From Dehalococcoidia bacterium (lineage in GTDB: Bacteria; Chloroflexota; Dehalococcoidia; Lucifugimonadales; UBA1123): DNA of 48,231 bases. The notes beneath the pieces are model-generated. The model made no database searches. It was not told the DNA's origin and saw only the letters and a list, made by a program, of their open reading frames with translations. The position numbers and the translations under genes were made by a program. Location of the stretch: the NCBI GenBank assembly GCA_009838465.1, contig VXRN01000028.1, positions 33,483 to 81,713 of the forward strand, written 5' to 3'. Below, in pieces: positions 8,915-16,437 of the stretch; position 1 is the stretch's first letter; every line of letters begins with the position of its first letter.

Positions 8915-9754
8915 ATGAATTTCGACACCCTGATAGAAAGTCTGAAGGCAAGCCCTGCCGTGGACGGCCTGATGCTGATAGGCTCAGCGTCCCAGGATAC
9001 TCTCAACGCGCACAGCGACAGGGACTTGTTGATCGTCCTGGAAGAACGCCCTATTCCGATCAGCTATGCGACGATATACTGTGCCGGCATTCTGGTTGAA
9101 CTGATAATTGAAACGCGGGAGCGAATAGAGAATCTGATTGCGTCTGAGCCAGGCTCCATCTCCCTGTCCGATTCCGCCGCGAGTTTCTTTAGATGGGTAC
9201 CGTCCGGGACAGTCATCCTGGACAGAAGCGGATGCCTTGAACGACTACGAGGCAGGATAGCGCACAACGAAATATGTCCAACACTGTCCGAGGGTGAATC
9301 GCTCAGTCGCGCAGACAAGGCTCACTACAACCTCGCCCAGACTCGCCGAATGTCCAACTCCCCTGACCCGCTTTATCAGCGGGCCGTTGACCTGAGGATG
9401 TTGTACCAACTCGCAGATCTCATGGTTGACTACTTCAATCTGCGTGGAATGGCATGGGCAGGAGAGAAGGAATCCATACGATACTGGCAGGCAAATGATC
9501 CAGCCTATCTCGAACTGTTCACAGCTTGTTATTGGGAACCAGACCGCGGGGAACGTGTCAGGTTGTATGGAGAGTTGGTACGAGTCACGATCGAGCCAGC
9601 CGGATTTTACTGGGATGGCGACGGACCGATGTTTAGGCTTTCACCGTCCTCAATGATGACTCGTGAGCATCTTCTCGAAGCGCGGGAGTTCTGGAAATCT
9701 CTGGTTTCAGAAGGACATAAAGAATCCACCGCGAACCGTTTCGCGGTGGATTGA
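8915..9754 (+). CDS. Nucleotidyltransferase-fold protein (Pol beta/KNTase type)
   Basis: A 279-residue soluble protein. The catalytic signature of the DNA polymerase beta-like nucleotidyltransferases is at the N-terminus: LMLIGSASQ (Gly23-Ser24) followed by HSDRDLLIVLEE (Asp35, Asp37). A helical domain follows, with paired aromatic residues that resemble aminoglycoside or tRNA-type nucleotidyltransferases. I chose ATG 8915 because GGGTGAAG stands six bases before it. The frame stays open to 8858 but would overlap the preceding gene. The substrate (antibiotic, sugar, protein or RNA) cannot be decided. The last codons lie inside a perfect hairpin shared with the convergent gene. Confidence 0.75.
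   Translation: MNFDTLIESLKASPAVDGLMLIGSASQDTLNAHSDRDLLIVLEERPIPISYATIYCAGILVELIIETRERIENLIASEPGSISLSDSAASFFRWVPSGTVILDRSGCLERLRGRIAHNEICPTLSEGESLSRADKAHYNLAQTRRMSNSPDPLYQRAVDLRMLYQLADLMVDYFNLRGMAWAGEKESIRYWQANDPAYLELFTACYWEPDRGERVRLYGELVRVTIEPAGFYWDGDGPMFRLSPSSMMTREHLLEAREFWKSLVSEGHKESTANRFAVD
9723..9752. terminator. Perfect 13-bp hairpin, probable bidirectional terminator
   Basis: AATCCACCGCGAA (9723-9735) and its exact reverse complement TTCGCGGTGGATT (9740-9752) flank a 4-base loop. It sits between two convergent genes and covers the last codons of the nucleotidyltransferase gene. A long U-run is absent on the plus strand, so termination efficiency is uncertain. Confidence 0.65.
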
Positions 9755-9773
9755 ATTCTGCTGATTTCAGGTT

Positions 9774-10628
9774 TTAGACTTTCGCGCTCGCCGTTCCGAC
9801 TATGACGACGGTGCCGTCCTCTTTTTCCATCCAGACGGCGGCGTTGGCGCGACCGTCGGTCTCATCGGTTATGACGGCCTTCGCGGTGACAACGTCGTCC
9901 GGCCAGACTATGTTGGTGAACTTGATGTCCATCTTGCCGCCCTCGAACCAGCCCTTGCCAAAGTGCTTGTCCATCAGGTCGCCGACGTAGGACATGGTCA
10001 TGCGCCCGCCGACTACGACCTCCTCGAAGCCGAGTTCTTCGGCGGCGCGCTTGTCGGTGTGGTAGTTGGCGTTGCCGTGGAAGAACGTGCCGCACATCTC
10101 AAGTGATATGGGGTGCGGGTCGCTCTCTACCAGGTCGCCCGCCGGGACAGCGAATCGTCTCGCGCCGCCCTTCGCCTTCGGATCACGCAACGCGACCTTG
10201 CCCGAGGACTGGCTGAGCAGGTAGCTCTGGTGGTGATGGCCCACTGCCATCTTCTCACCCTCCGGCGACCACAGGACCACCTCGGAGTTGACCAGCGTGC
10301 GGTTACGATGGTCGTAGATGTCAACCACCTTCGAGCTTGCCGTGTATTGCTGTCCCGGGACTATGGGAGCGTTGAGTTCCCACGCCTGGCGCATCCACAG
10401 GTTGCCGAAGCTGTTCTTGAATCCGCCGCCCGCGAACCCGCCGTCCACCGCCGTCACGGTCATGGAAGGAGCCACCGTCGCCTCGTAGGGGTTGCCGGAG
10501 TACCAGTCGGCGTCTATCTCCAGTCCCTCGAAATAGTCATGCAGAAGGCCCTCGTCGGCCACAAAGTCCCTGCTGCCGAGGTCTTTGCCGATTCGCGCCT
10601 CTTCCGGGTCGTTGGATACGTAGGCCAT
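9774..10628 (-). CDS. MaoC-like double hot-dog dehydratase/hydratase
   Basis: A 284-residue protein with two hot-dog-like halves. The N-terminal half (GNPYEATVAPSMTVTAVDGG, FGNLWMRQAWELNAPIVPGQ) resembles the FAS1-type dehydratase domain. The C-terminal half carries the MaoC/R-hydratase signature GNANYHTDKRAAEELGFEEVVVGGRMTMSYVGDLM in pieces, with the catalytic-type Asn/His (NANYHTD) and the following Gly-rich helix. Such enzymes hydrate or dehydrate acyl-CoA thioesters. GGAG lies seven bases before the ATG. It is 33 bases downstream of the CoA-transferase gene on the same strand. The pair looks like an acyl-CoA activation-hydration module for an unidentified organic acid, comparable to mesaconyl-CoA-type chemistry. 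Confidence 0.8.
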   Translation of the reverse strand: MAYVSNDPEEARIGKDLGSRDFVADEGLLHDYFEGLEIDADWYSGNPYEATVAPSMTVTAVDGGFAGGGFKNSFGNLWMRQAWELNAPIVPGQQYTASSKVVDIYDHRNRTLVNSEVVLWSPEGEKMAVGHHHQSYLLSQSSGKVALRDPKAKGGARRFAVPAGDLVESDPHPISLEMCGTFFHGNANYHTDKRAAEELGFEEVVVGGRMTMSYVGDLMDKHFGKGWFEGGKMDIKFTNIVWPDDVVTAKAVITDETDGRANAAVWMEKEDGTVVIVGTASAKV

Positions 10629-10661
10629 TATCTTCTCCTTTGCCGCTGTCGGGCATTATCT

Positions 10662-11906
10662 CTATAGAATTACTCGTTCTTCCTGGAGTTCGGCTATGTC
10701 TTCCCAGTCGTAGCCGAGCATATCAATCAGTATCGTTTCGGTGTCCTCGCCGTGCGCGGGGGCCATCTTGCGGGTGGTGACGGGGTTCTTGGAATAAGAT
10801 ACCGGCGTCTGAAGCCACTCGGAATCGCCCAGAACGGGGTGGTCGAAGTCAATCATGTAGCCATTGCGCTTGACCTGCGGGTCGTCCCTGAGTTCGAGGG
10901 TGCGCTGCACCTTCTCGTAGATGAGGTCGCCCGCGTCAGCCAGCCGGACTTCCCACTCAGCTCGGGGGCGAGTCTTGAAGACCTCGGCCATACTCTCGAT
11001 GACCAAGTCGCGGTTCTCGTACCGGGCCTCGAGCGAGTTGAAGCGTTCGTCCTCCATCCATTCGAGCTTATCCATCGCGCGGCACATCGCAGGCCAGTAG
11101 CGGTCGCCCTGGCTCATCGAGAAGGCTATCCACTCGCCGTCGGCACACTCGTAGTAGTTCCAGAGGACGTTGCCCGCGTGCCGCCAGTCCTGCCGCTGGA
11201 ACTCCGCATCCTGGATGAGTGATATGCCATTCTGCATTCCGCGCGTCCAGATCATGCTGCCCAGGTGGGATACATCTACTCGCTGACCGTGTCCATAGCG
11301 CTCGCGCGCAACTATCGCACCGAGTATGCCGTAGCTGAGCATGATGCCGGCGGCCTGGTCCGCTATGCCGACGGCGTATGGCGTGTTGTTGTCCGGGCCT
11401 GACCACCACATCGCGCCTGAGCGCGCCTCGCCCGTGAGAGCGAAAGCGGGCTTCGTGGAGTCAGGGCCTTCCGGGCCATAGCCCGAAGCCGAGCCGTAGA
11501 TTATCGTCGGGTTGACCTCTTTCAGGTCGTCGTAGCCTACCCCCAGCCGTTCGGCGACGCCCTTACGGAAATTCTCGACGAACACATCCGACTTGGAGGC
11601 CAGCTTTCGCATGATCTCACGGCCCTTCGGGTTCTTGAGATCGAGCGCGATACCGTACTTGTTGCGGTTCATGCCCTCGAAATAGGCGTTGACGCCTTCC
11701 GGCAGGTCGGACAGCACTCCGCCGACCCTGCCGAACTGCCGTCCATGGTCGCCGTCCAGCGACTCGACCTTGATGACCTCGGCGCCCAGGTCGGCCAGCA
11801 TCATGGTGGACACCGGGCCGAACTGCCACATAGTCCAGTCAATCACCCTCATGCCGCTCAGCGGGCCGGTCGGATGATGGTTCGCGTTGGCTCCGTTAGT
11901 GGTCAT
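10662..11906 (-). CDS. CaiB/BaiF family (class III) CoA-transferase
   Basis: A 414-residue family III CoA-transferase, which moves CoA between acyl-CoA and a carboxylic acid in the cytosol. Visible blocks are LSGMRVIDWTMWQFGPVSTMMLADLGAEVIKVE at the N-terminus, NRNKYGIALDLKNPKGREI, SDVFVENFRKGVAERLGVGYDDL, IIYGSASGYGPEGP, and GIADQAAGIMLSYGILGAIVARE, whose Asp aligns with the catalytic aspartate of the family. Length is typical. I place the start at ATG 11906 because GGAGG lies seven bases upstream; an ATG 11 codons earlier has none. It leads a two-gene unit with the MaoC-like gene. Its promoter region may overlap the palindromic array near 12060-12130. Confidence 0.92.
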   Translation of the reverse strand: MTTNGANANHHPTGPLSGMRVIDWTMWQFGPVSTMMLADLGAEVIKVESLDGDHGRQFGRVGGVLSDLPEGVNAYFEGMNRNKYGIALDLKNPKGREIMRKLASKSDVFVENFRKGVAERLGVGYDDLKEVNPTIIYGSASGYGPEGPDSTKPAFALTGEARSGAMWWSGPDNNTPYAVGIADQAAGIMLSYGILGAIVARERYGHGQRVDVSHLGSMIWTRGMQNGISLIQDAEFQRQDWRHAGNVLWNYYECADGEWIAFSMSQGDRYWPAMCRAMDKLEWMEDERFNSLEARYENRDLVIESMAEVFKTRPRAEWEVRLADAGDLIYEKVQRTLELRDDPQVKRNGYMIDFDHPVLGDSEWLQTPVSYSKNPVTTRKMAPAHGEDTETILIDMLGYDWEDIAELQEERVIL

Positions 11907-12417
11907 GGTCTGGCCTCCGGGGGCTTGGGGTATCGTCATTATAGTTCAGATTGGCGTTAGCCGCTATCTCCTAGCGAGACGCTCCTGGAGTCGGCAGTCG
12001 GTTGGTGAACGAATGCTGTCGAAACCTCTTTGGGATATATCCTGATTTATAAACCGACAGGTGGTAACAGGTGGGTCAACTGATGGTCAACAGGTGAAAA
12101 AGTCGCCTGTTCCCACCTGTTAATCACCTGCGTTAGCTACGGGGAAAATTTTTCATGGGCATGAAGATTGCTATTGATAATCTCTGGTTTATGGTTATCG
12201 TTCATTTGTTCTGTCCTCCATGAGCATATTGTAGCACAGCGAGGATGTATATGTGTAGGGATTTGGGAAACGATGCGAGGGTCAGCGATGGTACCAGGAT
12301 TTGCGCTCGGACTGGCGGTTGTCGTCATCGGTATGCCCGACTCAGATAGGAACCTAGTCGTGGTTTTGGGCTACTCCTCTATGCGGCTTGGTGACGGATG
12401 TGGATGGGCAACTCGTG
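11907..12417. other. Gene-free tract upstream of the CoA-transferase
   Basis: No convincing gene. An open frame at 12168-12458 on the plus strand has no ribosome site and a composition unlike a protein. The tract is A/T-richer than its neighbours. Its one structured feature is the AACAGGTG palindromic array at 12057-12130. Confidence 0.5.
12057..12130. repeat. Nested palindromic array of AACAGGTG motifs
   Basis: TAACAGGTGGG (12065-12075) is the exact reverse complement of CCCACCTGTTA (12112-12122). Inside, AACAGGTG (12089-12096) faces CGCCTGTT (12104-12111). Further single copies are ACAGGTGG at 12057-12064 and CACCTG at 12125-12130. Five or six near-copies of one 8-base motif in both orientations fit a multi-site operator or a double hairpin. 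Confidence 0.75.
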
Positions 12418-12621
12418 TCAGCGGAGGAGGATGTTGTAGCGGGGCTGCCAGTCGGTGATTAGGGCGGCTTCGAGTTGGTGGGTCTGGTCATCGGTGGCAG
12501 TGCAGGCGGCGGAGAAGCGGACGGTATCACGGAACATAACATAGCTGGTGACAGAGTTCGGGGTTGGTCTCGTTGGAGAGGCAAAGATGGTAAACCCCTG
12601 ATTCTCCGCTCGGCAATCCAC
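12418..12621 (-). pseudogene. Possible remnant of a GIY-YIG-type nuclease (C-terminal end)
   Basis: The reading frame ends with QLEAALITDWQPRYNILLR. This resembles the conserved last block of GIY-YIG nuclease domains, as in the UvrC N-terminus, where a helix LExxLIxxxxPxYN closes the fold. The upstream part (CRAENQGFTIFAS, open to about 12666) shows no GIY-YIG start, and the likely GTG initiation at 12621 lacks a good ribosome site. It lies just downstream of the restriction-modification genes on the same strand, a common place for decayed nuclease genes. It could equally be a small unrelated gene or chance. Confidence 0.3.
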
Positions 12622-12699
12622 CTGAGCCTGGCAAGGTGAACACGACTGAGTTACCCTGAATTGGTATTATATCTTGGTTTCGCTTAGAGCAAGATATGT

Positions 12700-13584
12700 C
12701 TATATTGTCCAGTCTAAGTTGGAGCTGATTAGGAGTTCGGTCATTTCGGCGTGGTGGGTGTTTTTCATGGCTATGGGCAAGGTGTCGAATCTGTGCCTGG
12801 TCGCAAGATGTTGGACTTCAGGGCAGTTGTCATAGGTCATCAGGAAGTCGCCTTCTAGGTTGCTGGCGGTGTGGAATAGTCGTTCGTGGTCTATTTCGCT
12901 GTGTTTGTAGAGTCTGCTTCCCGCCCGCTTTCCTGATACGGTGTATGGCGGGTCAATGAAATACACGGAATCGGGTGTGCCGTTGTCCACGTAGGAACTC
13001 AGAATCTCTAACCCGTCGCCTTCGGTGAAAGTCATCCTGTGGCTTACTCGTCGTATCCCTTCGATTCGCTTCTGCAGAGTTGCAGGGTACCATCGGGACT
13101 TGAGGCCCTTGCCATTTTCACCAGATTTCTGAACTCCTGCGCCGGGGGCCAGTATCCCTCCCCTGTTGACTCTGTTCTTGACGATGGTGCGAAACGCTTT
13201 CTCGCGGAGAGACACGGGCTGAGAGTTAAGGACTTGTCGAACAGAGTCCTCGGTCAGATCGAATTTGCCGATGCGCTTGCTCAGCCAATCGGCATCATTC
13301 CCTAGTACAGCCTTCCACACGGCGGCAACCTCATCATCGAGTTCGACCATGTCTACCGACTCGGCCAAATCCTCAGACGCAACGGTCAGGCTTATGATGC
13401 CTCCGCCAAGAAACGGCTCTACGAAACATCGGGGTTTCTGGGTCATACTCATCAGCCATTGGCGTACGCGGGGCACCAGCCAAGTCTTGCCACCCGGATA
13501 GCGGAAGAGGCTTCTCTGAGGAACAGACGCGACATTGACGGGCCTGTTACTCACTTCGGTTGGGAGTAAGTGTCCTTGAACCAT
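12700..13584 (-). CDS. DNA adenine-N6 methyltransferase, D12 class (Dam/DpnM-like)
   Basis: A 294-residue methylase. Motif X/I elements are FRYPGGKTWLVPRV (about residues 27-40) and CFVEPFLGGGIISLT, where FLGGG binds S-adenosylmethionine. The catalytic motif IV is VYFIDPPYTVSGKR (DPPY), and motif III-type LEILSSYVD precedes it. A central helical segment corresponds to the target-recognition domain of the D12 class. The product is predicted to be N6-methyladenine. The gene starts 3 bases after the NotI-family endonuclease gene and has no obvious ribosome site, so translation is probably coupled. Together they form a type II restriction-modification system. Confidence 0.9.
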   Translation of the reverse strand: MVQGHLLPTEVSNRPVNVASVPQRSLFRYPGGKTWLVPRVRQWLMSMTQKPRCFVEPFLGGGIISLTVASEDLAESVDMVELDDEVAAVWKAVLGNDADWLSKRIGKFDLTEDSVRQVLNSQPVSLREKAFRTIVKNRVNRGGILAPGAGVQKSGENGKGLKSRWYPATLQKRIEGIRRVSHRMTFTEGDGLEILSSYVDNGTPDSVYFIDPPYTVSGKRAGSRLYKHSEIDHERLFHTASNLEGDFLMTYDNCPEVQHLATRHRFDTLPIAMKNTHHAEMTELLISSNLDWTI

Positions 13585-13587
13585 TGG

Positions 13588-14475
13588 TCATGTTGTTAGG
13601 TCTAAATCTATGGTTGGAGCGTCGGGCGGGTTCGGTTCTTCAAGCATATCGTCGAGCCTGGACTGCAATCGCTCTACGAAGTTCTCTTCGTCACCCGGTT
13701 CAGGACGCGTAATCTGGTTCAATGATACATCAAAGCTGCTGTACACGGCCTTGTCCAGCTTGAGTTCGTAGATGCTATTTTGCTCATTGAAATCGAGTTC
13801 ATACACCAGCCACGCAATATCAGCTTCGGAGCGTGGCACAGTCTCAAATTCGGGCAGAGTCCGAAACAGGCTGCTATTCATAGCTACGGCAATCTTCCGT
13901 CCCCACGAATTAACGATTCCACCCTTGTACAGGAGTTGAGGAGCAAGCCGCTTTCTGGACGAAGACAGATAATCTGGTCTGGGATAGTTGGGGCAACCTG
14001 TCCAGTCCATGTCCGCATTCGATTCGGGATCAGACATGAATTGCTCAAACGGGCGGCGTACATTGCCAGATATATAGACAGCTTGGATCTCAAGGGCTCC
14101 GAAATCCAGGATCTTGCCTCGACTGTCGTACTGTACCAACACTATGTCAATATTGCCTGCCGTCCGGTTATTTCCGTCCGTAAGGCGTACTTCTGTAAGT
14201 GAAGTCCATCGGGCCTCCGGCGGAAAGAAGAACCCGGCGGCGTGTTCGGCAATCATCCAGTCCTGACGAAACCGGACGGGACAGGTGATAACGACATCAT
14301 CGTTATGGAATATGCTGCATACCCCCAGCGGATCGTTGGCTCTGTCTTTGGTGCAGTTCGGGACCTTGTTGTTGAAGGGACACAGTTTGTAGCGGCGGTA
14401 CCTAGCCGCCGAGCTACTACTGTTGTCAGTCGGGAATCCGAATACTTCGGCGAGGGGATGTTTGGCTTCTACCAT
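13588..14475 (-). CDS. NotI-family type II restriction endonuclease
   Basis: A 295-residue protein that I match to the NotI family from memory of the NotI sequence. The N-terminus has the same order: LAEVFGF, then LCPF (Cys32), Cys41, GVCS (Cys53) and TCPVRF (Cys65). These four cysteines correspond to the Cys4 iron site of NotI. The catalytic core reads IDIVLVQYD (Asp110), then GALEIQAVYISG (Glu129-x-Gln131), the D...ExQ variant of the PD-(D/E)XK fold used by NotI, whose GVLEIQTMDFHG is closely similar. It is paired with the D12 methylase. The ATG follows the purH stop by 5 bases with no ribosome site, so expression is likely weak and coupled to purH. A/T-richer codon use suggests transfer. 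Confidence 0.85.
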   Translation of the reverse strand: MVEAKHPLAEVFGFPTDNSSSSAARYRRYKLCPFNNKVPNCTKDRANDPLGVCSIFHNDDVVITCPVRFRQDWMIAEHAAGFFFPPEARWTSLTEVRLTDGNNRTAGNIDIVLVQYDSRGKILDFGALEIQAVYISGNVRRPFEQFMSDPESNADMDWTGCPNYPRPDYLSSSRKRLAPQLLYKGGIVNSWGRKIAVAMNSSLFRTLPEFETVPRSEADIAWLVYELDFNEQNSIYELKLDKAVYSSFDVSLNQITRPEPGDEENFVERLQSRLDDMLEEPNPPDAPTIDLDLTT

Positions 14476-14480
14476 AGTAA

Positions 14481-16019
14481 TTAGTGTCTAAAGTGGCGGG
14501 TGTCGGTGAGGACCATGGCGAGCCCGAGGCGGTTGGCGGCTTCGACAGAGTCCTCGTCGCGGATGGATCCGCCAGGCTGGGCTATGGCTACGACGCCGCC
14601 CTCGGCAGCCATTTCGATGCTGTCAGGAAATGGGAAGAAGGCGTCGGAGGCTAGGACGGAGCCGACGGCCTTGTCCTCGGCGATGCGGAGGGCGAGGTGG
14701 ACGCTGGTGACGCGGTTGGGCTGCCCGGCTCCCATGCCGACGAGGTGGTTGTCCTTCGCCAGGACGATGGTGTTGGACTTGATGTGCTTACAGGCACGCC
14801 AGGCGAATGCGAGGTCGCGGAGCTGGTCGTCGGTGGGCGCCCGCTCGGTTACGACCTGCCAGTCGGACGGGTCTTCGGCGATGTCGTCGGGAGTCTGGAT
14901 GAGGGCTCCGCCGGTAACTGGGCGGAGGTCGAGGCCAGTGACGGGGCCGCTCTCGGGGGCAACCTTGAGGATGCGCGTGCGGGTGCGCCGCCGGAGTATC
15001 TTGAGCGCGTCTTCATCGTAGTCGGGGGCGACGATGATGTCGAATAGGACACCGCGCATGGCTCGAGCGGTTTCGGCGGTTACGGGCCGGTTGAATCCGA
15101 CAATGCCGCCATACGCAGATACGGAGTCGCCCTCGAAGGCGAGCTTGTAGGCGGTTGGCTGCTCGGAGTGGACGGCTAGGCCGCAGGGGTTGGTGTGCTT
15201 GATGATGGCGACTGCAGGATCGGGGAAGTCGGAGACGACTCTCCAGGCGGCGTCGGCGTCGAGGTAGTTGGTGTAGGACATGTCTATGCCGTGGAGCCGC
15301 TCGGCGCGCACTATGCCTCCGGACGAGAGGGCGGACGTGTATAAGGTCGCCTTCTGGTGGGGATTCTCACCGTAGCGCAGGTCGGAGGCGCGGTTGTAGC
15401 CGAAGGTGAGTTCGGGCCAGGAGGTGTCGCCGGACCCGGCTGTGAGATACTTGGAAACGGCGGTATCGTAAAGGGCGACGTGCTGGAATGCCTTGCGGGC
15501 GAGTTCGCGCCGCTCTTCCGTGCTGAAGGGGTCGGGGTCGAGTCCGCTGTCGGCGATACGCTCGGCTATCCAGCCGTAGTCGGAAGGGTCCACTACTACT
15601 AGGACGAACGGGAAGTTCTTGGCGGCGGAGCGGATCATGGTTGGGCCACCGATGTCTATGTTCTCGAGGGCGTCCTGCAGGGCGACACCGTCCGCGCTGA
15701 CGGCCTGGACGAAGGGATAGAGGTTGCCGGCCACGATGTCTATGGGCTGGATACCGTGTGCTTCAAGCTCGGCGCGGTGGGAGTCGAGGTCGCGGCGGGC
15801 CAGAATGCCGCCGTGTATGACGGGATGGAGGGTCTTGACGCGACCGTCGAGCATCTCCGGCGAGCCGGTGAGGTCGGCGACCTGGGTGACAGGGAGTCCG
15901 GCGTCGGAAATGTCGCGGGCGGTGCCGCCTGTGCTGACCAGCTCGCAGCCAGCGTCTGCAAGCGCGCGGGCGAGGTCGGCGATTCCTGTCTTATCATAAA
16001 CGCTGAGTAGTGCTTTCAT
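14481..16019 (-). CDS. purH: Bifunctional AICAR formyltransferase / IMP cyclohydrolase
   Basis: A 512-residue PurH, catalysing the last two steps of de novo purine synthesis. The N-terminal IMP cyclohydrolase (MGS-like) domain reads ALLSVYDKTGIADLARALA, ELVSTGGTARDISDAGLPV and MLDGRVKTLHPVIHGGILARR. The C-terminal AICAR transformylase domain has DLRYGENPHQKATLY, AIIKHTNPCGLAV, FNRPV, KSNTIVLAKDNHLVGMGAGQPNRV and DAFFPFPDSIEMAAEGGVVAIAQPGGSIRDEDSVEAA in pieces, including the Lys-His catalytic residues. I set the start at ATG 16019 with GAAAGG five bases upstream, matching the family N-terminus; the frame is open 19 codons further. Restriction-modification genes follow directly. Confidence 0.97.
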   Translation of the reverse strand: MKALLSVYDKTGIADLARALADAGCELVSTGGTARDISDAGLPVTQVADLTGSPEMLDGRVKTLHPVIHGGILARRDLDSHRAELEAHGIQPIDIVAGNLYPFVQAVSADGVALQDALENIDIGGPTMIRSAAKNFPFVLVVVDPSDYGWIAERIADSGLDPDPFSTEERRELARKAFQHVALYDTAVSKYLTAGSGDTSWPELTFGYNRASDLRYGENPHQKATLYTSALSSGGIVRAERLHGIDMSYTNYLDADAAWRVVSDFPDPAVAIIKHTNPCGLAVHSEQPTAYKLAFEGDSVSAYGGIVGFNRPVTAETARAMRGVLFDIIVAPDYDEDALKILRRRTRTRILKVAPESGPVTGLDLRPVTGGALIQTPDDIAEDPSDWQVVTERAPTDDQLRDLAFAWRACKHIKSNTIVLAKDNHLVGMGAGQPNRVTSVHLALRIAEDKAVGSVLASDAFFPFPDSIEMAAEGGVVAIAQPGGSIRDEDSVEAANRLGLAMVLTDTRHFRH

Positions 16020-16437
16020 GTTGGCCTTTCGTGTGGAGGTCGCGGTCTGCCGCAGCTTGAATTGAGTGTAAGTCAATTATAAGGGCTACCATTGAGCCAC
16101 TCAAAGCGGAGTGCAGAGACTATTTCAGAAGTGGTGTCGCAGTAGTCACAAAGCCGCCAGTTCATGGATTCCCGCTTTCGGAGACCTTTGCGAAACTCGG
16201 ATATGGTAGTCCGAGTGGGACGGGGAGTCGGCAATCCCAAGCTGGACACACCCCGCCCCTGGATTCCCGTTTTCACGGGAATGACGGTGGTTATGCAAAG
16301 GTCTCCTTTCGCGGGAATGACGATAGGGGGCCGTGACGGACTTTTGCAATCGTCACAGTCCAGTACGGAAATTGTGCATGAACTTTGGGCGTGGTAGGCT
16401 TGGGCGGATTTCAGGACTTATATGGGAGGCTAATCCG
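16020..16437. other. Repeat-bearing intergenic region, purH / SDR
   Basis: Divergent gap of 418 bases between purH (minus) and the SDR gene (plus). It holds the nested inverted-repeat element at 16163-16325; the rest shows no gene or RNA that I can support. Confidence 0.5.
16163..16325. repeat. Inverted-repeat-bounded element with REP-like cores
   Basis: GGAGACCTTTGC (16180-16191) is the exact reverse complement of GCAAAGGTCTCC (16295-16306). Outside these arms lie ATTCCCGCTTTC and GAAAGG-type/GCGGGAATGACG half-sites. Inside is ATTCCCGTTTTCACGGGAAT (16263-16282), itself a palindrome. The same ATTCCCGC...GCGGGAAT core recurs after rpoD. This looks like a small palindromic mobile repeat. Confidence 0.7.

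Noticed and set aside
12057..12130. Short repeated motifs as a possible CRISPR array
   Set aside because: Units are only about 8 bases, occur in both orientations and have no regular spacers; no cas gene is near.
12168..12458. 96-codon plus-strand frame in the gap upstream of the CoA-transferase
   Set aside because: No ribosome site, Gly/Cys-rich low-complexity end and no known motif.
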